DNA of 64,000 nt from Chaenocephalus aceratus. Lineage: Eukaryota > Chordata > Actinopteri > Perciformes > Channichthyidae. A model generated the notes under the pieces. It worked only from the letters and a program-made list of their open reading frames with translations. It searched no databases and was not told where the DNA came from. The position numbers were made by a program, and so were the translations under genes. Every line of letters begins with the position of its first letter. The first letter of the stretch is position 1. This document shows positions 18,238 to 30,702 of this stretch, in pieces. The DNA is taken from contig CM043799.1 in NCBI GenBank assembly GCA_023974075.1, positions 6,352,585 to 6,416,584 of the forward strand, given 5' to 3'.

Positions 18238-19368
18238 TAGGAGTGTTGAAAATAATCGTTTCTACGATGCATTGCGATGCGGACGTGGACGATTCGGTAT
18301 CGATGCAGTGACGGAAGATAATCGATTATAGCGTAGTAACGTTTCTTCCTGATTTTCCGGCCGCGGCTTTACTGTAAAGTTTTTTTTCTGTCACTTTAAT
18401 ATCAAATCGGTCGGTGACACAAAGATCAGGGAACAGACGTGACAGCGGCACAGTAACACAGCGGCACCAAACACGGAGCAGTCTGCTTTATCCACCAACA
18501 CAAGAACACCAGTCCAGAACCAACAGCAGACGGACCCGCTCTGAATCACTCTGTCGCTGCGGCTCAGAGACACAGGGATTTATGTTTTTCAAAAATAATC
18601 GCGTTACAATCATGTCAGGTTTTTGGTGGATTTAATTAAGTCTTGGATTGCAGAGTATGAATGTCCTCTAGCAATTTTCAGACGATATATACGTGTGTAA
18701 AGTTTGTGAATGCAGGAGGAAAAAAGCTTCCACGATCACCGTCTCCTCTCCGTTCCTCCAAGCCCCGCCCCCTCCCTGAAAATAATGAGTGACAGGCTGA
18801 TAGTGACCCGATAGAAACTTTATTATTCACTTAATCACTGAGATATAATGAAGCTAATTTAATCTCATACATTCATGGGATTTATGTAACAGTAAGACAG
18901 AGAATGTAAGTGTGCACCCACATGCAGTATTTTTGTTTGTATATGCTGTTGTAAATACTCCTGTTGTCTGCTGTGTTCCGACTCAAGTCCTGTGTGTGAT
19001 GCCACATTCAGGACATTCAGTGTCCTTTTTTTTTAACAGAAGACCATTGCTAGAAGCTGCAGCTAGACTACAGAAGCATTATTTCTTTTTGTTTTTGAGG
19101 ATGGAACAACTTCACACACGGAGGCTAGACCTATACAATTCATTTATTTTGGTTTATAAATTAATGTCAGACATTTATGGTATTGATTTCTGAAGCACTT
19201 TCTAAATAATAAAAAGAGAGTTCATATGTATTTACTGCATGTATGCATTGATGAAAAATAAGACATGCGCATTAATATAGAAAATTGAGGATGCAAGGCA
19301 TTGGTATGAATCGTGATGCATCGGGATATCGAATCGAATCGTGAGACCAGTGAAGATGCACAGCCCTA
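18238..19368. mobile_element. Non-autonomous hAT, 1.13 kb
   Basis: Exact 8-bp direct repeats ATCTACGG flank it (18230-18237 and 19369-19376). The ends begin TAGGAGTGT and finish CACAGCCCTA. Subterminal GATGCATTGCGATGCG and ATCGATGC motifs lie near 18265-18310 and ATCGAATCGAATCGTGA near 19328. No transposase frame. About 18290-19110 is homologous, in inverse orientation, to 43390-44160. Confidence 0.8.
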
Positions 19369-19591
19369 ATCTACGGACCATTTGTTTTTCTTTATTAAAA
19401 AAGTAAACGGAAGAGCGTCTGAGAGGCGTTTTTGCCCTTTTGCTTTTTACCTTACTAAATGGTCTAATGGTCAGTGGAGCGAGGGGGGAGGCTCGCGAAA
19501 CTCGCGGAAGTGATTTCAAACAAAAAGCACTCGTTTGCTCGGAACAAAGAAAACGGCCAAGACACACATTGAGTCCAGAAAATGAATGTTA

Positions 19592-19661
19592 TTAAGGGCT
19601 GTAAATATAATAAGCCTGTGTCTAAAATTGACAACAGGCTTATTATATTTACAGCCCTTAA
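19592..19661. repeat. Perfect 28-bp inverted repeat with 14-nt spacer
   Basis: Arm 1 at 19592-19619 (TTAAGGGCTGTAAATATAAT...) and arm 2 at 19634-19661 are exact reverse complements. The resulting RNA or DNA hairpin would have a 28-bp uninterrupted stem. Confidence 0.9.
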
Positions 19662-19749
19662 GATACACTTTTGTGTCCCTCTTCGTCTCTTTTCGTCTCG
19701 TGTCGTATCACTCCGTTTACCTGATTACCTCACCCCCTCCCTGGTAAAT

Positions 19750-20166
19750 ACATCCTGTTGAGCAGTATTTTCCGTTTCGTAAAATGATAAAATACGGCGA
19801 AGATATTAAAATATGTGCTTCCATTATTCATACTTCTGAAATATATCTGTATTAACTTTATATCATCGTATGTCCGTGTTTATTGGGTCTTTTTGCATAA
19901 AACAAAGACTGGCATATAGTTTCAAGCCAGTACTTTCGACAGAAATACACATATACATCCTGTTGAGCAGGATCTACAGTTTCCAGTATTTTCCGTTTCG
20001 TTAAATGATCAAATACGGCGAAGATATTCAAATATGTGCTTCCATTTTTTATACTTTTGAAATGTATTAACTTTATATCATCGTATTTCCATGTTTACTG
20101 GGTCTTTTTGCATGAAACAAAGACTGGGATATAGTTTCAAGCCAGTACTTTCGACAGAAACACACG
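19750..20166. repeat. About 205-bp tandem duplication
   Basis: The segment starting ACATCCTGTTGAGCAG at 19750 is repeated from 19955 with scattered substitutions and a short insertion (GATCTACAGTTTCC). No coding function is evident. Confidence 0.8.
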
Positions 20167-20615
20167 TCAATGTTGTCCGGACTGTTGTTTTTATGCGGCA
20201 CCGGCTTGAACAGGTCATGTGATCTGATCACGCCGGCGTGACGGTCGACTCCAAAGGGTTAATATTAAATACATATAAGTATTTTTACAACTTGTATTTA
20301 GAAATACACATTGAATGTGGCATCTGCTATAATGGGGTTAATGTATGATATTACTAGGGCTGTCAGTCGATTAAAATATGTAATCACGATTAATCGCATG
20401 ATTGTCCATAGTTAATCGCGATTAATCGCACATTTTTTATCTGTTCTAAATGTACCTTAGAGGAATATTTTTCAAGTTTTTAATACTCTTATCAACATAT
20501 GAGTGGACAAATATGCTTTATGCTAATGTTTATTATCATTTGAACAATGACAAATATTCTCATGAATATTAAACACAACAACCTGAACATTACAAATATT
20601 CGCCTCAATTCAACC

Positions 20616-21664
20616 AGGGGCCTATACTACGAACCTGGTTCAACCTAACCTGGATATGTTTGAGTTAGCCGGTTGGCCTAATCCAAAACATACGCGCTCT
20701 CGCTAAACTGTACTACGACGCTGGTTATCAAGTGGATCGCTCAAGCCAGCCGTGTCCTATCTAGTTAGGTGCGCGTTCACATAAAGGGGTGGTATCTGGA
20801 GCATTCGACCAATCACAAACATGGAGAAGCGCACTGACAGCGCAGCGTCATACTTCCTGAATGAAAAGTGAACTTTAATACTAGTCAAAAATGAAGAAGT
20901 TAAACTTTAAACATCCATGACTTAAACACTTTATCCAGGATCAAAGCCACAGAGCTGCACCTGCAAGGTGAATACAGCTGGAAAAAGAAAAAGTGTTTGA
21001 ATGCGTACATTAACAGGTTTATGATATCACTGCCCCGTCTAAAACACGATCTGACTTCAATTACATTTGTCTCGAGTGTTTCGTCAACTTATGTGTTGCT
21101 TAAAATAATACTTCTGCATCCAGTCTGTGACGCTGTGAGTGTTGCACGGCCAGATACGGGCTCAGCTGACTCAGATAAGGAGATATAGATACATTATGAA
21201 GTGATATGCCGCGGACTGTACTTAATGTACTCTGATCGGTTTACTTATGTTGTGGCCGATATTTAAGTAAGCTTCTTAACGCTAATGTTTATAATAGTCA
21301 GATTGCTCTGAAGATGGAGGTGATATTTCTATTCATGTTCACGTTCACCACAGTCGGTGATTTCTGCCGGCCGTCTTTCCTGCGACGGCAGTTTAATTTT
21401 CTGTATTTCCTTTCTCATGTGATATGACTTGATCGCTTTAAACTCCGCACACTGAGCTCTGATTGGTCAGCAGGCGGTGCTTTCACTGAGTTGAGCTCTT
21501 AGCCTGCAACCTAACCTGGTCCCGGACCAGGTTAGCTGCTTTAGCATATATTACCATGGAGATCTAGCCTGCTAAAAAGAGAACCAGCTTCGGATGACCG
21601 GAAGCCGGAGTTTTCCCTGAATTTAGCCGGCTAAGCGAAAATCCTGCTTCGCAGTATACCCCCC
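20616..21664. mobile_element. 1.05-kb MITE-like element nested in hAT copy 1
   Basis: Inverted ends AGGGGCCTATACTACGAA and (reverse complement of the right end) GGGGTATACTGCGAAG. Copy 2 of the host hAT reads straight through the site (TTCAACCTGGAACCTCTCTC near 56845), giving an empty-site control. Target duplication is at most 2-3 bp and the exact ends are uncertain by about 2 bp. No transposase. The superfamily is unassigned. Confidence 0.7.
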
Positions 21665-21696
21665 TGGAACCTCTCTCATACAATAATACAATACAA

Positions 21697-21822
<126 letters not shown>

Positions 21823-21832
21823 TGGCTGGATC

Positions 21833-22244
21833 TGTCACGATTCTCAGGTTATGTCACGTTTGTAGTTTTGTCTGTGTTGGTGTTTTTCTTGTCTTTGGGT
21901 TTTATTGTGTAAAGTGTTCACCCCCGTTTCCTGCCTGTCTGCTTTCTGTCTGTTTCCCTCCCTGATTACCCGATTGTGTTCACCTGTTGTCCTTTGTGTT
22001 TCTCCTCCCCTGCCCAGCTGTGTCTTGTTCTGTGATTACCCTTCTGTGTATTTAGTCTAGTCTTCCCCTGTGTTCCATGTCGGTTCATTGTTTCCCCTCC
22101 ATGTCATTCCCACGGTCTGTGTTCCTTGTGCTGCTTTGGATATTTTGGATTCTGCCTTGTTTTTGGCCACAGCTTTATTATTTAATAAAGCTCGCTTTTC
22201 GTTATTCTGCATTTGAGTCCTACCTGCTTCATCCATTCGTAACA
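21833..22244 (+). repeat. Gypsy-type solo LTR, 412 bp
   Basis: TGTCACGATT...TTCGTAACA with an exact 5-bp direct repeat GGATC on both sides (21828-21832 and 22245-22249). It contains AATAAAG near 22192. The TGTCAC start resembles the gypsy LTR at 53490. Confidence 0.85.
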
Positions 22245-22759
22245 GGATCGTTGGAGCTATGTGAACTCAAGGCATATGCTCGAACGGAGCTGCCTGGACG
22301 CTGCAATCATGTTGCGCACTATCCGTGCTGACTTTTCGTTACAATGTCCCACTGTCTGGCTTCCTGCATAAAGTCAAGTGCTCGGCGCAGTTGTGGCGAA
22401 ATGTCGCTCCTCTGTTTTCATTTAAACAGCTCCTTATATCCGTTAGCGCAGCTAGCTAGCACCAGATGCTAACAACAACAATGCACGTAAGGTCTCTCTC
22501 TCACTCGAGCCACACATACACACACCCTCCCGGTCCTCCAGATTGGCCAGTCGGTGCCTGCCGGTGAGCGTGGAAGTGTGGTCTGCCACAAGCGTGCGGC
22601 AGGAGCGGGACTGTCAGAATCAGCTTTGTAGATGGTATTATAAACTCAATGCGCTCTGACACTACGGGGCGGCTGAGGAAAAAAAATACACATGCGTTAA
22701 TCACGTTAAAATAATTAGTTGGCGTTATTAATGCTTAACTTGACAGCCCTAGATATTAC

Positions 22760-23790
22760 TTAATAATACAATACATTATAATATATGATATGATAATTAC
22801 ATTGAAGTTTTATTCATTTCTTATTTCATAGTTTCTTATTATTATTTTTATCGCTCATTTTATTTTGATTTTATTAATCTGTATGAATCTGTGCTGTCCT
22901 GTTTTTCACTCTCACCCTGTTGCTGTTTGAACTACTGAATTTCCCCACGGGATTAATAAAGGTCCATCTTATCTTATCTTAATGTATAAGTTGATTTACT
23001 TCAATCTACTGTACTGTGTAAAAACACCCCAACAATAGTACAATTAATATACTGCATAAAGCAAACTATATACTTTATTTGATCAAAAATATTGATGTTT
23101 TTCATTATAGTAGCTTGTGAAAACCATACAGTAACAAATAAGTGATTAAATGCTACAGTATTCAGCAAACACAACTGCAGAGCTGCAAACATTGCAAACA
23201 GACTAAGTTCTACAACACCCAGTTGTCTTTGTGTTTTGTGAATGAAGCACCATCTCATGGTTAAATCCTGTAATTGAACAAATAGGGAAATTGGGCAACG
23301 CCCTCTAGCAATTTAGCAACACCCCCAGCCACTGGCATCCGCTGGGCTTTTGACTGGGACACACCCATGTGAGTCTGATCTGGAGTCCTACATCTGTAGG
23401 TAGGCTGTCTTGAATACTATCATCAGAGTAATTTGATCAAATCAATAAATTTAAGATTCATCCGATAACACGAAAGCACATGGCTATTACAGAATGTCAT
23501 TATGTTGCATGCTAAGTAGCCATGTGCTTTCTGGGGCTTAATCTTTATTGATATCATTCAAACATTCACTATGATTATAATAATAATAATAATAATAATA
23601 TTAGTAATGAGCTTTATATTTGTATAGCACCCTTTATACAATAATTGTAGCCAAACTTGCTTCACAGCAGTTCAATAGACAAATTAGTAAAATGACAGGA
23701 TAAAAGCATGTAGAGGAGCAGCTACATTTAAACCAATATATCCACTAAGATTAATACATGAAGACTTGTGACTCGGATTTGACTTTGACT
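22760..23790. other. Spacer with a LINE 3' tail and a TAA microsatellite
   Basis: 22915-22980 carries a TTCCCCACGGGATTAATAAA tail followed by ATCTT repeats, the usual 3' end of fish LINEs (L2/Rex type). 23577-23601 is an ATA/ATT simple repeat. No gene is visible. The last bases (about 23764-23790) belong to the GACTCG repeat hit by ERV2. Confidence 0.6.
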
Positions 23791-23973
23791 ATTAAAGCAA
23801 ACAGATATTGTTCTAAACTGTATTAAAGTAAACAGGTATTATCTTGAACTGTATTGAAGTGAACATGTATTATTTGGGACTGTTTTTAAGTAATCCTATA
23901 TTATAAACCTTCTTACATACACTTTCCCAGACACCCTGACACACACACACACACAATACACTCCCTGACCAAG

Positions 23974-24053
<80 letters not shown>

Positions 24054-24554
24054 TCCCAGATACCCTGACACACATACACTCCCTGACCAAGATATCAACA
24101 CACACACACATACACTTCCTCTTTACCAAACACACACACATGTCCTTTTCAAGGTTCTTTTTGGGGCCAATACAATGTTTGAGAAAGAATAGTTTGTGTG
24201 AAACCTTCCCTGGGAAATTAAAGGAGTAGAATCCAGTGGAAGATAAGCAGTGACTCTCCGCCCCAAAAAGGTCCATATATACTGTTGTTTATTCATGCCA
24301 AATGCCCCCTGTTGCTGACTGGCCGGTCCTGATACCTGTATCGCACGGCGGTGGAGCGGGGAGCCCGGAGTGCTCTGTTACAGGGCACTCTGTATTTTCG
24401 TATTGTGTCTTTTTACCATTAAAATCAGATTATTGTTATAACTTTTATGCCGGTGTTTTGAACTCCTTTTCTTATTAATCTGACCAGGCTCATCTAACGG
24501 ACGGCGCGGAGCAGAGGTGGGCTTTAAGCCACCACAACTGTGTCTGCTCCTACA
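23791..24554 (+). repeat. ERV2 5' LTR
   Basis: Begins with a 31-bp unit repeated three times (ATTAAAGCAAACAGATATTG..., ...AACTGT), an arrangement often seen in U3 enhancers. Then a CA repeat, an ATTAAA signal near 24421 and a CTCCTACA end. The exact first base is uncertain because both LTRs start inside the 31-bp array. Confidence 0.75.
23938..24052. repeat. (CA)n microsatellite in ERV2 5' LTR
   Basis: Two CA runs separated by ATACACTCCCTGACCAAGAT. The same array in the 3' LTR (30870-31072) is interrupted differently, so it mutates faster than the rest of the LTR. Confidence 0.95.
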
Positions 24555-24557
24555 ATT

Positions 24558-24575
24558 TGGTGACCTGCGACGTGA
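24558..24575 (+). promoter_or_regulatory. ERV2 primer binding site, tRNA-Trp type
   Basis: TGGTGACCTGCGACGTGAT starts three bases after the LTR end and matches the tRNA-Trp 3' complement with small changes. ERV1 has the same primer type. Confidence 0.75.
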
Positions 24576-24809
24576 TGAGTGCTGGTCTATAGGAGGACCA
24601 CCGACAGCTAGCGGACGAATTCAGTCCAGGGGAGGACACCTGGACACCGCTGACAACTACACCAGGGCGTCCTACATGATACAAAGCTAAAACAGATACC
24701 TGTTGATTACCAAAATCTGTGATTGGCTATACTACAAACATTTTAGAGTTGTCAGCGGCGTTCTCAGTGTTCTTAGTCACGGTAAAGAAATACAGTACTG
24801 TAGATAAGT

Positions 24810-25125
24810 GTGTCTATAAGAGCCAGGTAGAGCAGTCCTGACCTATGGAGCACTAGGTGGCTATAAGAGTCGGGTAGAGCAGTCCGGACCTATAGTGCAC
24901 TAAGTGTGTGTGTGAACATACAGTATACTGTAGATAAGTGTGTCTATAAGAGCCAGGTAGAGCAGTCCTGACCTATAGAGCACTAGGTGGCTATAAGAGC
25001 CAGGTAGAGCAGTCCTGACCTATGGAGCACTAGGTGGCTATAAGAGCCAGGTAGAGCAGTCCTGACCTATAGTGCACTAAGTGTGTGTGTGAAAATACAG
25101 TACTGTAGATAGTGTGTGTAAGAGT
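24810..25125. repeat. Leader minisatellite, about 46-bp unit
   Basis: The unit CTATAAGAGCCAGGTAGAGC plus AGTCCTGACCTATNGNGCACTA recurs about six times with TACAGTACTGTAGATAAGTG spacers. It lies between the primer site and the lost gag, where packaging signals usually are. No coding frame. Confidence 0.85.
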
Positions 25126-25785
25126 CTGGTATTGCAGTCCAGTACCTTAGCTCACTAAAAAGAGAGTAAAGTGAACCAGCGAGGTCTCCGTGAGGTAGTC
25201 TAGTCCTGCACGGCTGACTCGCTGGGAAAATTCTGTAATAAACTGTGTGATTTTTTACGTCGAATCTGTGTAATAATTGAGAAGAGAGAGCAGAAACATA
25301 GTGACAGGAGAAGGTTGGCAGAAGCTGGGAGCTTCATCAGACAGGGAAGCTCATTTGTGGTCAGCTGCTGCCCTTTGTTCTTCAATTTGTGTTGCTCCAC
25401 GTTGAAAACTTTGAATTCAGACTGTGTGCACGTCTGAATTAACAGGACATTCAAATAAATAAGAATAAGGACATTAAGAGTAACGACAAGATTTGTCCAG
25501 TGTATTAATAAATACAAGTGAACACATATTAACCTAGTCAGATAAATAGATACGAAGTCATTCTTGTTTCAAGGAAGCCCCCCTCCTCCTGGAATGCCTG
25601 TTCCAGCCGGGGTGTCTGTGAGAGTACCCACACCCCCCTCCTTCTTTTCTCTCTCTCCTGTTTGCTCTCTTCTTAATGCATGAAGAAAGAGCGTTGAATT
25701 TAAAACAAGGAGTGAATAATCGAGTGGTCTGAAGTTGGAGTGAATAACATTGAAAATTAATAGATCAATGTGTGGTAGATATTTC

Positions 25786-25861
25786 AATTAAATTCAAAAC
25801 CTTTATTTATCCAGGTAAAATCCCATTGAGATCAATGATCTTTTTCAAGGGAGACCTGCAT
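25786..25861 (-). repeat. LINE 3'-tail fragment inserted in ERV2
   Basis: The text around CTTTATTTATCCAGGTAAAA and CCCATTGAGATCAATGATCT is the same tail found at 17410-17480 and 48040-48110. It has no counterpart in ERV1. Confidence 0.55.
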
Positions 25862-26999
25862 TTAAATAAATAAGAAACATTGCATTGTGAATTTTACACT
25901 ATTCGTCATTAACTGATAATTTTACTTAATTATATTTCAGAGGAACTTAATTGCATACAGTAACGTTGAGGGAAAGTAGAAAGTAGTTTGCTGAGTAGTA
26001 CATGCAGGTTAAAGTTTGATTCAAATTGAATATAATAGTGGATTATTCCACCTAGATTACACATAGAAAGATGAGAATTTGTTAAACATTAGATAACGAA
26101 CTCACTGTAAGAAATATATATTGTAATGTTATTTAGGAGTTGTATTGATCTGTTTGTTGATTGTTCTGTCTGTTGGTTGGCATTGTTGATTCGTAAAGAC
26201 CTTGTTTTATGTTGGTAAATGTTTTGGTATACCAATAGTTTGTTGTTAGTTGTTGAAAGAAGCCCCCCTTCTCTTGAAAAGGCTGAGAGCTCCAGCCGGA
26301 GCCAGTATTTGTACTTTCTGATTCTGTAGAAGAGTACTCTTTGTTTCAATCAGAAAAAGAGCAAGCTATTCATCACAATTGTATTTTTAGGTTATGAATA
26401 AAACAAAAAGTAGATAAGCAGAGGGTTTTTGAACGCTTGTCAGTCAGAAGGAATCTATTAATGTGGGTGCTTATGCCCACTTCAGTTTTCAATGTCCGCC
26501 ATCACGTTAAAACAGAGGATTGGTGGCATTTTCAGTTCATTGCTTGCTTCCACACGCCTTTTCCCCTCCTTGTCTCTTTCATGACTTTATTTAATGCATT
26601 AGAACGATTGTTATCGTAACTTTCCGTGTTTCTAGAAGTCAAACTCACTGTTCATACAGAGTATATTTCCGGAACGGCCTTTCAAAATAAAAGCCACAGG
26701 CCGCTGTTCACCAGAGATGCCTTCACAATAAAACAGTAATTAGCTTAACAATATATTTAACTTATATTACGTCCTTAAATATTGATTTTAATTCATTACA
26801 GTTTTCAAATACGGCGCGGATTGAATACAGTTATTTGTGTATTCTGTAACCTCACCATGCTTGTAACACAACTTAGATAAACAATTTGAAAATGAATAGA
26901 ATTAACCAAGTAGATAAAAGATTAGTATAGTGGTTAAGGAGGGTGTCTTTGTTTTGCCTATTAACTTAGAACTGAAGTAATAAAGAATAGGCAGACTAC

Positions 27000-29790
27000 T
27001 ATCATTAGTTTGTTTTAACATTCACATTTCAGCATTCCTGACCTCAGCCGTTTTATTTTGAACCCGTTGGGAGAGAGATTTAAATTGAGTTTTTCTCAGT
27101 AGCTGAATGTGATTACAGCAGCATTGGATAGTTCTGCACCACCTTTTGGGTTCTCTGAATCAGTGTGTTGGTGAAGAGTTGCTCACTGCAAACAGAAGAA
27201 GTGTGCAAAGAACGCATCTCTGAGGAGATATTGACATTTTGCTTGTGCCTCGTTGTCAAGGCAACAGTGGTGTGAAGAGGTACTGCGGTTTTGGGGGATT
27301 TCTGCTGTACAGAGGATAACGTGTGTCTGCCAAGTGATTCCTTCCCTCATCCCAATGCCAGGGAGAGTTTCCTTGGAGCCCACTGACCAGGGCCGGTCCT
27401 AGCTTTTTTGGGGACCCTGCCACTGACTACAGCTGCATCACTGACTGTGCTCATTATGACAAGATCTTGAGACATGCTTGTCTCAGATTGTTCTGGAGGA
27501 ATGATGCAATGATTTTACAGCATAATTGTGCAAGAGTTTCCCAGTGGTGGTGTAGAAACCTTAATGCTTAGTGTTTAGATAAGAGGCTGCTTGTTTAAAT
27601 GATGGTCTGGAATACTGAAAAGATTAAAGTTTAATATTCTTGTTTAGCAAACAAGACATCTGATTATTATGTCACACATAATAATCTTGTTATAGAAACT
27701 AGCTATGGGTAAAACGTGTGGTTGTTATACCATTGTTATCATGAACAAAAGATAAATAAGGAAATAGTATCTGCTTAAAGATGAACGGATTTCATATCCT
27801 AGAGGGGATTAGTTATTGTGAATACTCCACAAGGTATCTACTAATGTATTGTAAAGAACTTGAATTGACTTGATAAATAAGTGAAGATAAGAAGATGTAT
27901 TAACCATAAATTAATCAATTGGTAAATCAAAAATAGCGGTAAAGAGGAAAACTATTAAAGTGAAGTGAAAAATCATCCTAAAACACACTGATGAGGGAGG
28001 GGGAAGGCATGATGGGTATGCACTAGACTTTAAGTAGTGGGTGTTTGGGAGTTAGGAGTACAGAGTAGAACCATATTCTTCAATCTTTTCATCATGTTTA
28101 CAAATTATTCTTTTAGAGTTTTTATTCATGTGTGAATTTGGTAGTGTTTTAATTTGTTACAGTATTGATCAGTTCAAAGGGAGAGTTTTAGTAACAGCTC
28201 TATAAGATCAGACAAATATTTCTTTATATAGGTCATGTTGAAGGGAAAGCTAGTTCTAAACTAAATATAGTATTTCAATTTGAGGTACTGGTTTCACCAT
28301 TGTGGCATAGTTATTACCATAGGAGGGCTTTCGGATGGACATACGAAATGACTTCTGTTTTTAAATCCTTGTAAAGTAGGGAGTAATTGTTGCATGTTCG
28401 GACACCCAGGTTCCACGCACTGTTAAAGAGGGTAACATTGTTCTTTAAGTGCACCAGAATTGAAGATAAATTAATATAATGAGTTATGAAATACATAGCA
28501 GAGCTTTACAGATCCTGATAATGTTTTGACTCAAGAAAATAATTATATGCACAAGTTTCTGAAATAGATCTATTAGACATTTTAATTTAGATTAGGTGTT
28601 AATGAACTGCAGTAGTGTACAATAAGGAAGTGACATTTTTGGCTAACACTTTTCAGGGAATGTGGGAAACAGCTGTCCCAATGAAAAGTTAGAGATATCT
28701 TGAAAAGTATAGTTGTAATCTGAATTAATTAATGATGGCGCTCCATATATGACAGATTTTTGTAGACAAAGGCCTATGCTGACATGTCAAAGTCTCTGCA
28801 GAGCACGACACATGGCCAAAAAGACTGAGACCAAATGACCTTTGACCCTGACCGACAGTGTAACTTGAGAAGGCACTGTCAATGACTGACTCTGGGGTGA
28901 CCTGACCAAACTTGACTTTACAACCTGACAGTGTGAGTGTATGTCTGCATGTGATCAGTGCAACTGCATGATTTAAAAACTAACACATTATTTCTGGGGC
29001 TCTGTGGGCAATGAGAGGTTTCCTACAATTCCACAGAATTGGAAAACCGCACTTGTGACCCGTTTTCTTCTACTTGATGATATTTCACTCCCACAGGAGG
29101 TGGCTGTTTGCAGAATGTGAAACTCAAACTAAAACATGAAGATTCTGTTTCTTTTAGGACTGAAAGGGGAGAGAAACACTTCATTTCACTGAATTTACTG
29201 TGGAAAATGATGGATGTACATTTGTGAATAATGTTTGGTATTTTCTTATAATCCATTATGACCTGAAGGTTTTCTTCCCATACAGGATTTTGTTACACAT
29301 GAGTTCATGTGTAAAAAGGGGGAGTGTAAACTTCACAATCTACATTTTCAATCTGACCATTGATTGACAGTTTTAGAATGAACCTGCTCCATATCTGGGG
29401 ATAAGATACTGTTTGATGGATGTTGACATGTTTCTAATATTGATTGAGTTATAACAGGTAACACAGATGCAGAATCAGTGGCCAAGGGGCTACTGTGAGA
29501 GATGTAATTCCAGAATGGAATACTGAAGAAGTTGACCTTGATAATGAAACAATTTTGTAATATTTCAACAGGTATTAAAGTAACTGAGGTTTGAAATGTA
29601 GAAAGAACATATTACAGTTAAAGCTAAAACATAGTAATGTAATGACACAGAATTTAATTTAGACAACATCATGTAACTAGCCTGGTAAAGAAGTAAAAGC
29701 CATAGACTTTATTGTTTAGGTCATTATGGGGATATACATTTCATCTAAATTCATAATAGAAAGACATTTGATGATAGTTTGTTGGAATTC
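27000..29790 (+). other. Conserved non-coding block of the ERV family (ERV2 copy)
   Basis: Collinear with ERV1 11470 down to about 8160 in reverse complement. Both copies keep recognisable sequence but neither keeps an open frame. It stands where pol and env would be. Confidence 0.7.
27388..27419. mobile_element. 32-bp hAT-like micro-insertion
   Basis: The insert starts CAGGGCCGGTCC and ends GGGACCCTG, and is flanked by exact 8-bp repeats CCACTGAC (27380-27387 and 27420-27427). The collinear part of ERV1 (near 11030-11070) lacks it. CAGGGCCGG is a common hAT terminus, seen also at 51474. Almost nothing but the two termini remains. Confidence 0.7.
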
Positions 29791-29804
29791 TGTATTCATA
29801 CGCA

Positions 29805-30381
29805 GTGGGGGATCAAAAAGCTGAGGGCCCAGGAGCCCTGAGCGTAGGCTTGAGGGATTTGTATCAGATTTCTCCACACAGGTTGCTGGCGCCAAAAGGG
29901 GACCCAGGAGGCCGACACAGCGGAGTTCGTCTGGCTGAAGGTCATCAGGACAAAGTGGCTCAACCCAGGCTCTCCGGCCCCGACCGAGTGACCCAGCGGA
30001 CCTCTCATGCCGTCCGCTAGGAGGAAAGGGGGACAGCTGGTGCCAGTGTGCGGCGGGGAAACCACCTGCTAGGACCGGGGACGACATCAGGACGGACGTG
30101 GCCCTCGCAGAGGAGGTCGACTCGGAAGCAGCCATCAGTGGACCGAAGGAGGAGGATCGTGAGACATCTCTCCAGCAGTCGACTCGGGAGGCCATCAACG
30201 GGCCAGAGAAGGAGGATTGTGAGGACATCTCTCCAGCATCGACCCGGAAGTGTCATCAGCGGGCCAGAGGAGGAGGATCCGAAAGACATCTCTCTAGCAG
30301 GCAGCCGCCGTCAGCGGATCGGGGGGACAAAGACACGGCAAGCCAGGAGGCCCAGGGGACTCCACTCTCCGCTGAAACAGG
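29805..30381 (+). pseudogene. ERV2 counterpart of the ERV1 3' repeat ORF, ending at a donor-like site
   Basis: The sequence encodes DLYQISPHRLLAPKG near 29850 and then degenerate EDxEDISPA-type repeats, with several frame changes compared with ERV1. At 30381/30382 it reads CTGAAACAG/GTGGAT, a plausible splice donor. Identity with ERV1 breaks at this point, give or take one base, and ERV1 continues there into the LIM segment. It is broken and probably untranslated as one product. Confidence 0.5.
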
Positions 30382-30700
30382 TGGATATAGCCGGGTGGAG
30401 TTTGTTCAATACCCCATTTTTTGAGGAACTTTGTTTAATAACCCATTTTTTGAGGGAGAAGCTGCCCCTTCCCCTTCGTACCAAATGCCCTTTTTGGCTT
30501 ACCCGTCAGAGGAGGACGAGCCGACAAGGACAATTTTTTAACATATTTTGGTCTCCCTCCACTGTCATAAGAAGTTGTTATGGTGGACTGTTCCTAAAGG
30601 TTTAAAGTGCCCTAAATCCCAGCGACTGATGGATATATAAATGTTGGGGAACAGACAGCAGAAAAGACTGACAGTGGTTATGTTCCAAATGCTGTGTATA
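30382..30700 (+). other. ERV2 3' internal region
   Basis: About 30430-30700 matches ERV1 7040-6795 (reverse complement), including YQMP-L-AY-encoding text and the GTTATG...TATAAG lead-in to the hairpin. The first 60-70 bases after the donor-like site have no counterpart in ERV1, which carries the LIM segment instead. Confidence 0.65.
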
Positions 30701-30702
30701 AG

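Noticed and set aside
24790..25125. Possible CRISPR-like array
   Set aside because: Repeats are contiguous minisatellite units without unique spacers, in a eukaryotic retroviral leader.
29716..30228. Minus-strand 170-residue frame in ERV2
   Set aside because: Antisense to the ERV2 copy of the 3' ORF; no independent support.
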